This document shows positions 35,772 through 44,618 of a stretch of DNA of 64,000 bases, in pieces. A program made the position numbers and the translations under genes. The stretch lies in the NCBI GenBank assembly GCA_963676045.1, contig OY780938.1, positions 1,178,001 to 1,242,000 on the forward strand, in the 5' to 3' direction. The notes beneath the pieces are model-generated. The model was given only the letters and a program-made list of their open reading frames with translations, ran no database searches and had not been told where the DNA came from. Every line of letters starts with the position of its first letter. Position 1 is the stretch's first letter. The DNA is from Methanogranum sp963676045 (lineage in GTDB: Archaea; Thermoplasmatota; Thermoplasmata; Methanomassiliicoccales; Methanomethylophilaceae).

Positions 35772-37877
35772 TCAAGCCTTCTTGTAAATATTGTCGCGCG
35801 GGGAATATATCGTGCCATTCTCAGAAAGTGACTTCAACACCTTCTTCACATCCCCCTCATTCATTCCTTCTTCTGCAGTATGCAATAGTATCTCATCAAG
35901 AGTTATACCATCGGGAGAACCGAACATGTCGATTGCCCCTAGGACGACCTTGGTACGGTCGCGATCCTTCTTGGTGAATCCTGAATCTATCGCTCCCATG
36001 TCCCATTGACCGCCATTGTTGGACGCCATCGAGGCCAGGTAATATTCCACCAAATCCACTGCCTTTTGTGCATCCGAATCATCGACGATCTTGCTCAATC
36101 TCAATCTTGCAGATGCTTCTGACAGACGTACCAGCGCCTCTAATTGCCTCGCGGTTATAGTTATGGTCCCGTCAGCCTTTCCCATGTCCCTTATCCTCAG
36201 ATAGCTCTTCTGTATTATCGTTATCGCATTATCTGTCATGATAGGTACGAAACGCTTGGAATATGCCACATACTTCCTCAGGAGCTCCACATCATAGAAC
36301 GGCTTAACGTTCATGGTCGTATCCCTGATCTTCTTTGTGTCCACACCGCTCAATACCAGACCTTCTGGCATCTGCATGACCTCACCGCGCCGGTGAACTC
36401 CCAGGATATGCTTGGAAAGATTTGTGTCCCTTTCACGATCTGGTTTGTCGGTGAGTACGAATAGAAGATCGAAACGAGACATCAAAGCTGGAGGGAGATC
36501 TATCTGCTCGTTCAATGTCCCCATCCCGCCCTCTGTCTCGAACCTACCGAATTTTGGATTTGCGGCTGCCAGCATCGAGCATCTGCATTGCAGGGTTGCT
36601 GTTATACCGGCCTTAGCTACCGATATCCTCTGTGATTCCATTGCCTCGTGCAATGAGGACCTGTCCTGGGTGGTCATTTTGTCCAGCTCATCGATACATG
36701 CGAGTCCTTTGTCGGCCAGCACTAATGCTCCCGCCTCAAGGGTCCATCTTCCATCACCGAAATCATCCTTCACCGCCGCGGCCGTAAGTCCTGCTGCGGA
36801 TGCCGATTTACCTGAAGCGTATATCCCTCTCGGTGCGAGCATGCTCATATATCTTAGTATCTGGGACTTTGCCACTCCTGGATCTCCGACCATCAATATG
36901 TGAATGTCGCCCCTTATCGAGGTCTTATCATCCATCTCCTTGTGACACCCCCCGAACAATTGCAATGCGATGGCGCTCTTAACTTCCTCCATACCGAAAA
37001 TGGTGGGTGAGATGGATGCGATTATATTTTCGAACAATCTCGGATCATGGGACATCTCCAATATCTGGAGCTCGTCCTCTTCTGTTATCTGGATCTCATC
37101 GTATTCGTGCTGTTCGAATTCTATCGACATTACATCGATGTATATCTCGAAAACAGTCGTCTTTTCACGTTCTGGTTTCTCTACAGAACGGATGATTCCG
37201 TTCAATGTGACCCTGTTACCTGCCGTTATCGTACCGGATACATCATCCTCGACATACCCAGAAAGTCTCTCTGGCTGTGCACCGCCCCTCAATCCCTCGG
37301 GGCTTTCCTGGATCTCGATCTTCTGAGTGTCTATGTATAGTGACTCTTTGTCATCCAGAATGAAGCGTACTGCTTGCTTGTTACAGCCGCCTTCCGGATT
37401 GGAGCACATGACCGGTTCCTTCAATATCATCCCACTCTGCTCCATCCAGACCTCTGAATTACAACGAGCGCATCTGAACTTGGCGTATACCATCCTGGGC
37501 CTCACAGTGGTGGCCTTTCTGACTAGCCCTTCGACTGCCACCAATTTCCCAAGGTCCTTTGACCTTAACTGACGGATGTCCACCTTCGCATCATGGGGCA
37601 ATTCGCTTATCCTCAGATTGATGACATTCTTAGTATCCCAGGTAGGGGGCATGATCGATTTTATTACCCCTTTTCCTTTGATCATGCAAAAATCAGGATT
37701 CTCAAGCACATGCATTGCAAAATCGATGTTGTATGCCTCTATATCCTTGTATGAAACGAATATACTCTTCTTGTCTGGATAATTTGCCGAGATCTCAGCG
37801 ATGATGAAACGATACTTGTCTTTGCTGAGTATCTCTTCCCATCCTGCAACTATGTCCTGTTCTTGGAAATTCGACAT
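35772..37877 (-). CDS. mcm: Replicative DNA helicase MCM
   Basis: 701 residues. N-terminal zinc and OB region (CARCNSEVW, then CSNPEGGC), then the AAA+ core with HILMVGDPGVAKSQILRYMS (Walker A), GLACIDELDKM (Walker B), arginine-finger region LMSRFDLLFVLTDKPD, and a C-terminal winged helix (DEILLHTAEEGMNEGDVKKVL). Forms the hexameric 3'-5' helicase at the fork. Heads the unit mcm-DUF424-nmd3-fumA-fumB, preceded by a small winged-helix gene. ATG 37877 preferred over a frame start two codons earlier. Confidence 0.96.
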   Translation of the reverse strand: MSNFQEQDIVAGWEEILSKDKYRFIIAEISANYPDKKSIFVSYKDIEAYNIDFAMHVLENPDFCMIKGKGVIKSIMPPTWDTKNVINLRISELPHDAKVDIRQLRSKDLGKLVAVEGLVRKATTVRPRMVYAKFRCARCNSEVWMEQSGMILKEPVMCSNPEGGCNKQAVRFILDDKESLYIDTQKIEIQESPEGLRGGAQPERLSGYVEDDVSGTITAGNRVTLNGIIRSVEKPEREKTTVFEIYIDVMSIEFEQHEYDEIQITEEDELQILEMSHDPRLFENIIASISPTIFGMEEVKSAIALQLFGGCHKEMDDKTSIRGDIHILMVGDPGVAKSQILRYMSMLAPRGIYASGKSASAAGLTAAAVKDDFGDGRWTLEAGALVLADKGLACIDELDKMTTQDRSSLHEAMESQRISVAKAGITATLQCRCSMLAAANPKFGRFETEGGMGTLNEQIDLPPALMSRFDLLFVLTDKPDRERDTNLSKHILGVHRRGEVMQMPEGLVLSGVDTKKIRDTTMNVKPFYDVELLRKYVAYSKRFVPIMTDNAITIIQKSYLRIRDMGKADGTITITARQLEALVRLSEASARLRLSKIVDDSDAQKAVDLVEYYLASMASNNGGQWDMGAIDSGFTKKDRDRTKVVLGAIDMFGSPDGITLDEILLHTAEEGMNEGDVKKVLKSLSENGTIYSPRDNIYKKA

Positions 37878-37879
37878 TT

Positions 37880-38113
37880 TCAATCATCCTTATTCTCGCG
37901 ACATTCTTTATCGACCCACCAGACCCATCCACCTTTCTCGATCGAGACCTCTCCTTTTATGAGGCCTTTCCTTTTGAGTCTGTTCAAGGTCTTCGCCATA
38001 TCATCAGGACATCTGTATTGGAAAATCGAATCCAACCTTTCATTCACCTCTCTAGTGGTGATATGGTCCTCGCCCATAACCTCCCAAATCAAAGGTGCGA
38101 TGTCATCTAGCAT
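37880..38113 (-). CDS. Small winged-helix protein upstream of mcm
   Basis: 77 residues that are almost entirely one winged helix: HITTREVNERLDSIFQ, then CPDDMAKTLNRLKRKGLIKG and a wing GGWVWWVD. It overlaps the longest mcm frame by 4 bp, so it is co-transcribed with mcm. It may be a regulator or replication accessory factor; unrecognised beyond the fold. Confidence 0.75.
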   Translation of the reverse strand: MLDDIAPLIWEVMGEDHITTREVNERLDSIFQYRCPDDMAKTLNRLKRKGLIKGEVSIEKGGWVWWVDKECRENKDD

Positions 38114-38154
38114 AGCATTCTCCTAATGTTGAGTACGTAAATAAACTATGCTAG

Positions 38155-38688
38155 TCAGTTGATATTATCGCCCGATGTTCCCAATATGGATGCCAAATAC
38201 TCATTCTGGATCCTTATCACATCTGAACTATCCTTGGCCTTGGAATAATCATCTAACATGGCACCGTTCAATCTTATGAACTCGGGTGCCCAATTGAATC
38301 TTCCTAGGAACTCTTCGGCCTGTTCCCTCTCTCCGAGTATTATCAGCGCTGCCATGACCGCCTCGGCACTATTCAATTCCATCGGGCGACCCCAGTTTAT
38401 CGGATTTGACGCCAATAGATATGGAAGCGCCCTTTCTTCAGCTTTTTTCAATCTCGGAAATTCATCGATATTGGTCCATGTCAAGTCCATCACGACCAAT
38501 CCCCTGTATGCATGCCTACGGTCAGCTGGAGACAAAGCCTGCTTCGAGAAAGGAGATAGTACTATCGATCCAGAAGGGATCTGGGACAAAGTCTTTGCCT
38601 CCTTGCCAAGGCCGAACTTCAGCATCCTCTTGGCAGTACACTTCTTCGGGTCGCATTGACATTTATCATGTATTATTACTTGGATCAT
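38155..38688 (-). CDS. tsr3: 18S/16S rRNA aminocarboxypropyltransferase Tsr3 (DUF367)
   Basis: 177 residues of the archaeal Tsr3 family: VIIHDKCQCDPKKCTAKRML at the N-terminus, IVLSPFSKQALSPADR, VVMDLTWTNIDEFPRL, and the SAM-binding region LLASNPINWGRPMELNSAEA. It transfers the 3-amino-3-carboxypropyl group of SAM to a small-subunit rRNA base near the P site. ATG 38688 overlaps the upstream stop (ATGA). Confidence 0.92.
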   Translation of the reverse strand: MIQVIIHDKCQCDPKKCTAKRMLKFGLGKEAKTLSQIPSGSIVLSPFSKQALSPADRRHAYRGLVVMDLTWTNIDEFPRLKKAEERALPYLLASNPINWGRPMELNSAEAVMAALIILGEREQAEEFLGRFNWAPEFIRLNGAMLDDYSKAKDSSDVIRIQNEYLASILGTSGDNIN

Positions 38689-39161
38689 GCAACGATCATC
38701 ATCTTCAAATTCGCTGGATCTTTCATATTGTCGGAGACCCATTTCCTTGTTCTTTCAATGAGCTGCTCATAGGCTTTTGCCAATTCTGCATCATCTGTTG
38801 CGGAAAAATCATCCATAGAACCTAGGTCCGCAAGTATCTGTTTGCCTTGCCATGGTGTTCTTGCTGCCCACTCCTCAAATACTCCCTTATCGAGATATAT
38901 CACAATATCGTATTCTTGATCCTCGCGCAAAAGCTCAGTGTTCTTGAAATCCTTCGATACCTGGCGCCTTATGTCCTCTCCGGAACGATACATAACGGAT
39001 ATCATCTCACAATCCACGAGGTCGTGTTCTGGCCCTGCGCTGTAGGCCTCATAGATGTTGCCGAACATATTCCTTGTAAAATATTCTGCGAGCTGAGATG
39101 TTAGATCGTTCTTTTGATCGACGAACATCACACGGAATTTATTGACGGGTTTCTTGAACAT
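38685..39161 (-). CDS. Low-molecular-weight phosphatase-fold protein with degenerate active site
   Basis: 158 residues with the layout of LMW protein tyrosine phosphatase/ArsC: strand FRVMFVDQKNDLTSQLAEYF, then YEAYSAGPEHDLVDCEMISV and YDIVIYLDKGVFEEW. In active members the first strand ends in CxxxxxR(S); here that loop reads VDQKNDLTS with no Cys and no Arg, so phosphatase or arsenate reductase chemistry is unlikely. Translationally coupled to tsr3. Perhaps a binding or regulatory protein. Confidence 0.8.
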   Translation of the reverse strand: MFKKPVNKFRVMFVDQKNDLTSQLAEYFTRNMFGNIYEAYSAGPEHDLVDCEMISVMYRSGEDIRRQVSKDFKNTELLREDQEYDIVIYLDKGVFEEWAARTPWQGKQILADLGSMDDFSATDDAELAKAYEQLIERTRKWVSDNMKDPANLKMMIVA

Positions 39162-39383
39162 ATGCGTCATGCCGTAGATTATGCTACTCGATTAAACCTT
39201 TTCGCACAGAATGCACCGCCTTTGAATTGGAAACATTACCAAACAGTAATAACCAGGAAATCAATCGTGTCGTGCCGCGATGATGATCGTTTATCGAGCT
39301 GATTGTGATGATAGACGGGCGAGCTGAGCGGCAATCTATTATTCTCTCAATAATTGTAAATAATCCCCAACACATGAACGATC

Positions 39384-40676
39384 ATGAAACCCGTATTGCA
39401 AGTAGCATTGGACCTGATGCAACTCAACAGGGCAATAATAATCGCAAAAGAAGCCGTCGAAGGGGGAGCGGACTGGATCGAGGTCGGCACTCCCTTGATA
39501 AAAAGCGAAGGCGCCGATGCTGTACGTGCTATACGCAAAGAATTTCCGCATACCACCATAATAGCTGACACCAAGACCATGGACGTCGGCGGAGTGGAAG
39601 TCGAGATGATGGCGAAAGCCGGGGCGGACATTGTCACCATATTAGGATTGGCCGAGGATTCCACCATTGAAGAAGCCGTCTCTGTGGGCCGGAAATACGG
39701 TACTAAGATCATGATTGACATGATACGCGTACCAGACCGCGTCACAAGGGCGAAACAGGTGGAGAAGCTCGGAGTAGGGTATATTTGCCTGCACATGGGC
39801 ATAGATTCACAGATGAAAGGCGAAGCTCCACCTATGGACATCCTCAAGAAGATCGTAGAAGAGACCTCCATACCCGTAGCTGTCGCAGGCGGCATCACAG
39901 CCGACTCCGTCAGAGGTTACATTGAGGCAGGGGCCTCGGACATAATTGTCGGAGGAGGGATCATAAAAGTACCTGACGTGAGGTCCGCAGCCACCATGAT
40001 AAAGAAGGCAATGGAAGGACTGACCGTAAAATCGAGCATCGCCAAAAAATACAACGAGGACGAACTCTTCGAAGCTTTCTTAAAATGCTCCACGTGCAAC
40101 ATATCCGATGCCCATCACAAACAAGGGATAATATTCGGACTTCAGCCATACATAAAGGACGGCGAACGCATGGTAGGGAGGGCCCTTACAGTACAGACCT
40201 CGAATGGGGATTGGGCGAAACCCGTGGAGGCGATCGATATGGCCAAACCAGGAGACATAATAGTCATCGATGTGGGAGGGGCTCCGATAGCCGTATGGGG
40301 AGAGCTTGCCACCAACTCTGCGATTACTATGGGCGTCAAAGGCGTCGTGATCGACGGTGCGATAAGGGACATAGACGACATCAGGAAATTAGGATTCCCC
40401 GCATTTGCCAGAACCGTGGTACCATGTGCCGGAGAGGCAAAAGGCTACGGCGGCATAGGAATGGAGATAACCGTCGGAGGTCAGAAGATACGCACAGGTG
40501 ACTGGATCATCGGCGACGAGAGCGGATTGATCACCGTACCGAAGGAGGTCGCCGTCGAAGTAGCAAATCGCTCAATTGATGTGAATGAGAGGGAGAACCG
40601 CACCCGCGAGGAAATACGCAGAGGGTCCACCCTCTCGAAGGTCAACGAGCTAGCGAAATGGGAACCGGTCAGATGA
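39384..40676 (+). CDS. 3-hexulose-6-phosphate synthase fused to RraA-like domain
   Basis: 430 residues. Residues 1 to about 215 form an OMP-decarboxylase-superfamily barrel (LQVALDLMQLNRAIIIAKEA, GADWIEVGTPLIKSEG, IIADTKTMDVGGVEVEM, VAVAGGITADSVRGYIEAGA) as in hexulose-6-phosphate synthase. Residues about 230-430 are RraA-like (GDIIVIDVGGAPIAVWGELA, GVVIDGAIRDIDDIR), the fold of RNase E regulators and HMG/oxaloacetate aldolases. The fusion is known in methanogens, where the synthase half makes ribose phosphates by the reverse RuMP pathway. ATTGTAAATAAT upstream is a likely TATA box. Confidence 0.92.
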   Translation: MKPVLQVALDLMQLNRAIIIAKEAVEGGADWIEVGTPLIKSEGADAVRAIRKEFPHTTIIADTKTMDVGGVEVEMMAKAGADIVTILGLAEDSTIEEAVSVGRKYGTKIMIDMIRVPDRVTRAKQVEKLGVGYICLHMGIDSQMKGEAPPMDILKKIVEETSIPVAVAGGITADSVRGYIEAGASDIIVGGGIIKVPDVRSAATMIKKAMEGLTVKSSIAKKYNEDELFEAFLKCSTCNISDAHHKQGIIFGLQPYIKDGERMVGRALTVQTSNGDWAKPVEAIDMAKPGDIIVIDVGGAPIAVWGELATNSAITMGVKGVVIDGAIRDIDDIRKLGFPAFARTVVPCAGEAKGYGGIGMEITVGGQKIRTGDWIIGDESGLITVPKEVAVEVANRSIDVNERENRTREEIRRGSTLSKVNELAKWEPVR

Positions 40677-41618
40677 TCAATAGAGATAATCTGCATCCTT
40701 ATAGTTCTCTTTCTTCTTACTCTCTTTCTTCTTTCCATCCTCTGCATCGAACTTGTCAGCAAGCTCGTTGAGCCTTCTTATCCTCTCCTCGGTGGGAGGG
40801 TGTGTGCTGAATATGCTGGATAGGAATGTTTTATTCTTACCCGTCAACGGATTGCATATCATCATATCTGCATACGATGGACTGGAATAGGTATCCTTGG
40901 TCGTGTTGCATCCTGTCTCGATGTGTTTCAATGCACGTGCGAGGGCACGAGGATTCCTTGTCATCTTAGCAGCAGATTCGTCTGCAAGATACTCACGACT
41001 GCGGGACACTCCCAACTGCACAAGTATGGCCGCCAAAGGTGCGGTGATACTCAAAGCTATTGCGATGAGGAACATCTGCCCCCTGTTATCTTCGTTACTG
41101 CTGAACGCCGCCATGATCGCAGCATATCTTGCTGTGAAACTTATCACGGCCGCCATCGTGGAAACGACGGACATCACTAGTATGTCTCTGTTCTTCACAT
41201 GTGACAACTCGTGAGCGAAGACCCCTTCCAACTCATCGTCCGGCAATAGCACCAGTATTCCCCTGGTCGCTACTACCGCCGCATTCTTTGGATTCCTTCC
41301 GGTTGCGAATGCGTTGGGCATCGATGTGTCTGCCACACCGATCTCGGGCATTGGAAGTCCTGCCTCATCTGAAAGCTTCTTGACGATCGCGTACAGTCTT
41401 GGCTCTTCGGCCTCTGTCACGATACGGGCCTTGTTGGCCCTGAGTGCCGCTTGTTTTGAAAAGAAATATGCATAGAATCCTATCAATACGGAGACCATCA
41501 ACATCACAATGACTCCGATCAGCCATCCGTTGAAGATCAATCCGACGAAACATCCTATTGCCGTAAGCATCAATGTCATCAACAGGAACATTATTCCCGT
41601 TCTCGCGCGCCAGAACAT
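40677..41618 (-). CDS. htpX: HtpX-like membrane zinc metalloprotease
   Basis: 313 residues of M48B peptidase HtpX: two N-terminal membrane helices (IMFLLMTLMLTAIGCFVGLI, WLIGVIVMLMVSVLIGFYAY), zinc motif FAHELSHVKNRD, two further membrane helices, the third ligand in SREYLADESAAKM, and HPPTEERIRRL. Degrades misfolded membrane proteins. ATG 41618 follows GAGGTG by 5 bases. Ends in a charged lysine-rich tail. Downstream of the metallo-beta-lactamase-fold gene with no gap. Confidence 0.94.
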   Translation of the reverse strand: MFWRARTGIMFLLMTLMLTAIGCFVGLIFNGWLIGVIVMLMVSVLIGFYAYFFSKQAALRANKARIVTEAEEPRLYAIVKKLSDEAGLPMPEIGVADTSMPNAFATGRNPKNAAVVATRGILVLLPDDELEGVFAHELSHVKNRDILVMSVVSTMAAVISFTARYAAIMAAFSSNEDNRGQMFLIAIALSITAPLAAILVQLGVSRSREYLADESAAKMTRNPRALARALKHIETGCNTTKDTYSSPSYADMMICNPLTGKNKTFLSSIFSTHPPTEERIRRLNELADKFDAEDGKKKESKKKENYKDADYLY

Positions 41619-41620
41619 AA

Positions 41621-42376
41621 TTACACCTCGTATTCCTTTGTCATACCTACGTAGAAATTCTTCACACCTTCCAATCCGAGGCACACTCTCATTTCGGTTA
41701 TGCCTTCAGGACTGGTACAATGATTCAAGGAGAGATCGAGACATCCTGCCTCTTTGAAGGTCTCTGCTATTGCCTGACCTCTCTTCCTTTCCTTTTTCTT
41801 CAGGTGTATTCCCCCGATATATGCTTTTGGAGTGGTACCGAATCTCTCTTTCACCACATCGATGACGGTCTCCACGCCGCAATGAGAGCAGCCGCTTAAA
41901 ACGACTGGTCCTTTTTTGGATCTTAACACCAGGAAACATTCGTCCCCGCCATCGTATCTTACTGGAGGGGTCATGAAAAGATTGTCGCTGATCTGCACCC
42001 AATCCTCCACTGTCTTGACATCTACCTTATCCTTGAGCTCTTGGGATATGCAAACACCATTGCTTTTGAACAATCCCTTGCTCCCGATGGCGGAAGCTGG
42101 AAGGAATATGTCCGTATGCGTCTGTTTTTCCAGCAACAGACCTTCCAATCCTCCGAAATGATCCCTATGGTCATGAGATATTACTACAGTCCCTATGGAA
42201 TCAAGCTTTACATCGAGATAACTCAGATTATGTGTCAGATACCTCGGCCTCATCCCTGTATCGAATAGGACACGCTGACCATCCACATCCACTAAAAGAG
42301 AGAGCCCTTTGGCGCCGATATACGGCTTTTCCTCTACCGCCCCCTCATCATAGACACACAGGATATTTGCTTGCAT
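41621..42376 (-). CDS. Metallo-beta-lactamase-fold hydrolase
   Basis: About 251 residues: LSLLVDVDGQRVLFDTG, metal motif VVISHDHRDHFGG, LSGCSHCGVETVIDVV and YIGGIHLKKKE with LSLNHCTSPEG. These match the family of archaeal beta-ribofuranosylaminobenzene phosphate-synthase-related MBL proteins (COG1237). Substrate unknown; a role in pterin metabolism is possible. Starts at 42406 or 42454 exist, but the GATATATTTATC box just before 42406 suggests a transcript beginning near 42385, so ATG 42376 was chosen. Confidence 0.85.
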   Translation of the reverse strand: MQANILCVYDEGAVEEKPYIGAKGLSLLVDVDGQRVLFDTGMRPRYLTHNLSYLDVKLDSIGTVVISHDHRDHFGGLEGLLLEKQTHTDIFLPASAIGSKGLFKSNGVCISQELKDKVDVKTVEDWVQISDNLFMTPPVRYDGGDECFLVLRSKKGPVVLSGCSHCGVETVIDVVKERFGTTPKAYIGGIHLKKKERKRGQAIAETFKEAGCLDLSLNHCTSPEGITEMRVCLGLEGVKNFYVGMTKEYEV

Positions 42377-42450
42377 AGCTGTCGATATGTCGGATAGTCT
42401 CCTCATTGATAAATATATCAGCCCTGCGCATATGACTTTGATTTTTTTCG

Positions 42451-43290
42451 TCATGCACGATGGTATAGGGAATCAGGGATCTCTTTGCATATCCTGTACA
42501 CGGCCTCCTCGTCGGCCAGACCGGACCCTAATATCTGCCTTATCTTGTTTGGTACGGTAGCGGGGGCCATTATCGCCATTGGCTTCTGAGGGTCGTCGAT
42601 GTAATCCGTCTCTATCATGAATCTGGTAGTGCCCTTGCCGAGAGCCTCTTTTATATTCGACTTCGAGGCAGGAATCGAAGGCATCACACCGAAGGTCTCG
42701 TCATCCCTTACGAAGGGCGGCGAGGAATGTTTCACCACAAGACCTGGCTCCAATCCTGCTTTTTTAGCGATCTCTGCCAATGAGCGGTTGGTGTCTGTCG
42801 ATCCCGACTCGCAATGTATGATGACGGGTACGTTGTTCTCTTTGGCCAACTCCATGCCTCTTGACAATATCCGGTTCGATGCATCTATGTACCTCTGGTC
42901 TGTATCGAAGTGGGGCCTGCCGATCTCTCCTATCGCACATGCCTTGCCCTCTGAAACATCCCTTGCGGCATCCTCCATGCCCTTCATTAGAATGGCCTCC
43001 GCCGCTTCGAGCCCATAATGCTCCGCCAATGGTATTATCAGAACAGGATATGGTCCGACAGCAACATTCACCTCCAGCCCAGTGACCTCTCTGGCCTTCC
43101 TGGCCAGATCGTACGTTATCTCATAGGAGGTCGCGAAATCCTCGCCTCTCCTTATAGGCACCTCTGCATAGGGTAAAGTGACCAGCGTTACACCCGTCCC
43201 GCCTGCGGCCTTGAACTCCTTCAGCGCCTCTACATTCCTTCCCGAAGGACTCATATGGAAATGATCGTCATAAACAGGCAGCTTGTCCAT
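42451..43290 (-). CDS. TatD-like metal-dependent hydrolase
   Basis: 279 residues of the amidohydrolase/TatD TIM barrel: N-terminal metal motif YDDHFHMSPSGRN, CAIGEIGRPHFDTDQRY, VPVIIHCESGSTDTNRSLAE, VVKHSSPP and the last ligand MIETDYIDDPQKP. TatD proteins are metal-dependent nucleases or hydrolases; this archaeal subgroup has no defined substrate. ATG 43290 was chosen. Divergent from primase 45 bp away. Confidence 0.88.
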   Translation of the reverse strand: MDKLPVYDDHFHMSPSGRNVEALKEFKAAGGTGVTLVTLPYAEVPIRRGEDFATSYEITYDLARKAREVTGLEVNVAVGPYPVLIIPLAEHYGLEAAEAILMKGMEDAARDVSEGKACAIGEIGRPHFDTDQRYIDASNRILSRGMELAKENNVPVIIHCESGSTDTNRSLAEIAKKAGLEPGLVVKHSSPPFVRDDETFGVMPSIPASKSNIKEALGKGTTRFMIETDYIDDPQKPMAIMAPATVPNKIRQILGSGLADEEAVYRICKEIPDSLYHRA

Positions 43291-43341
43291 GACCATGAGT
43301 GGTAAGCAACGTAATTATAGCTTGCTCGCAATAATCTTCAT

Positions 43342-44568
43342 ATGGACCCCAATTCCCGTTTCCTGCTCAAATCATTCAGGAAATACTACAAGGAATACAC
43401 CCCTTGGATGCCGCACAGGCATACGAAGAGGGAATTCGGTTTCATGTTCTTCGACAGGGACATCATGCAAAGGCATATGGGATTCAACACGTCCGAAGAC
43501 CTGAAGATGTTCATGATCTCCCAAGTGCCGAAGCATAGCTATTATTCGACGGCGTATTACCGTCGCCCTTCAGCACCTACCATGGACGAGAAGGAATGGA
43601 TGGGTGCAGAATTGATATTCGATCTTGACGCCGACCATCTTGAAGGTGCGGATAAGATGACATATGACGCCATGATGGTCCAGATAAGGAAAGAGATGGT
43701 CACCCTTGTCGATTCTTTCCTTATGGGGGACCTCGGATTCACAGAAGACCAGATACAGCTGTGTTTCTCTGGGGGGAGAGGCTACCACGCACATGTTACA
43801 AAAGCGGACGTTCTCCTGCTCGGAACGCATGAAAGAAGAGAACTGGTCGATTACATCACATGCTCAGGCATGGACATAGATTGGGTGTTCCCAATAGACA
43901 GGAGACTCATCGGTACGGCGGTAGTCAAAGGACAGACGCGCAACAACATAGCCGAGATAAGGACCATACCCGATGAGAACTCTGGAGGATGGAGGCTCAA
44001 AATGAGACATGGTCTGATGGAGGTCGTAGAGGACCTTTGCACAAGAGACCCGTCCTATCTCAGGAAGACGTATCCTTCGATAAATGGAAGCGCCTCGAAA
44101 AGCCTGTTGAACCTTCAGGAAAGATTGACGCCTGTAAGGACTTCCCTCTTTGAAAAGAATGACATGGGCCTGCTGAAAAAGACCGATCAAGAGACACTCA
44201 TAAAGATAATGAAGGAGGACAAGGCCCACATGATGTCGGGAGAGGTTGATAAACCTGTCACCCCTGACATCAAGAGATTGATACGCCTGCCAGGATCGGT
44301 ACACGGAAAGACGGGGCTGCGCGTCAGCCCTATAACTCGCGGAGAGCTCACGGACTACAATCCCCTGATGAACGCTGTTCCTGAATCCTATTCGGATGAG
44401 CCTGTGAAGATCACTATGAGACGCCCCTACGAACTTAAGATGAGGGACCAGACGATCTCGCTTAAAGCTGGTGAGACGGAGGTCCCAGAATTCGCAGCGA
44501 TATTCCTGGTCGGAAGAAAAGAGGCCAATTGGGGATATGACTCAGAGAGGAAAGAGCCTTTGATCTGA
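43342..44568 (+). CDS. priS: DNA primase small (catalytic) subunit
   Basis: 408 residues of the archaeo-eukaryotic primase: ELIFDLDADHLEGADK carries the catalytic aspartates, QLCFSGGRGYHAHV the nucleotide-binding SGGRG/H motif, and RLIRLPGSVHGKTGLRVSPI the RxPxSxHGKxG element. Synthesises primers with the large subunit PriL, which is not in this window. The mRNA is probably leaderless from a TATA element in the 45 bp gap. A T-run follows the stop. Confidence 0.95.
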   Translation: MDPNSRFLLKSFRKYYKEYTPWMPHRHTKREFGFMFFDRDIMQRHMGFNTSEDLKMFMISQVPKHSYYSTAYYRRPSAPTMDEKEWMGAELIFDLDADHLEGADKMTYDAMMVQIRKEMVTLVDSFLMGDLGFTEDQIQLCFSGGRGYHAHVTKADVLLLGTHERRELVDYITCSGMDIDWVFPIDRRLIGTAVVKGQTRNNIAEIRTIPDENSGGWRLKMRHGLMEVVEDLCTRDPSYLRKTYPSINGSASKSLLNLQERLTPVRTSLFEKNDMGLLKKTDQETLIKIMKEDKAHMMSGEVDKPVTPDIKRLIRLPGSVHGKTGLRVSPITRGELTDYNPLMNAVPESYSDEPVKITMRRPYELKMRDQTISLKAGETEVPEFAAIFLVGRKEANWGYDSERKEPLI

Positions 44569-44618
44569 TCACTGGAATAAAAAAAATTGAAAAGGTTTTC
44601 TTGATTTTTTCTTGATCG

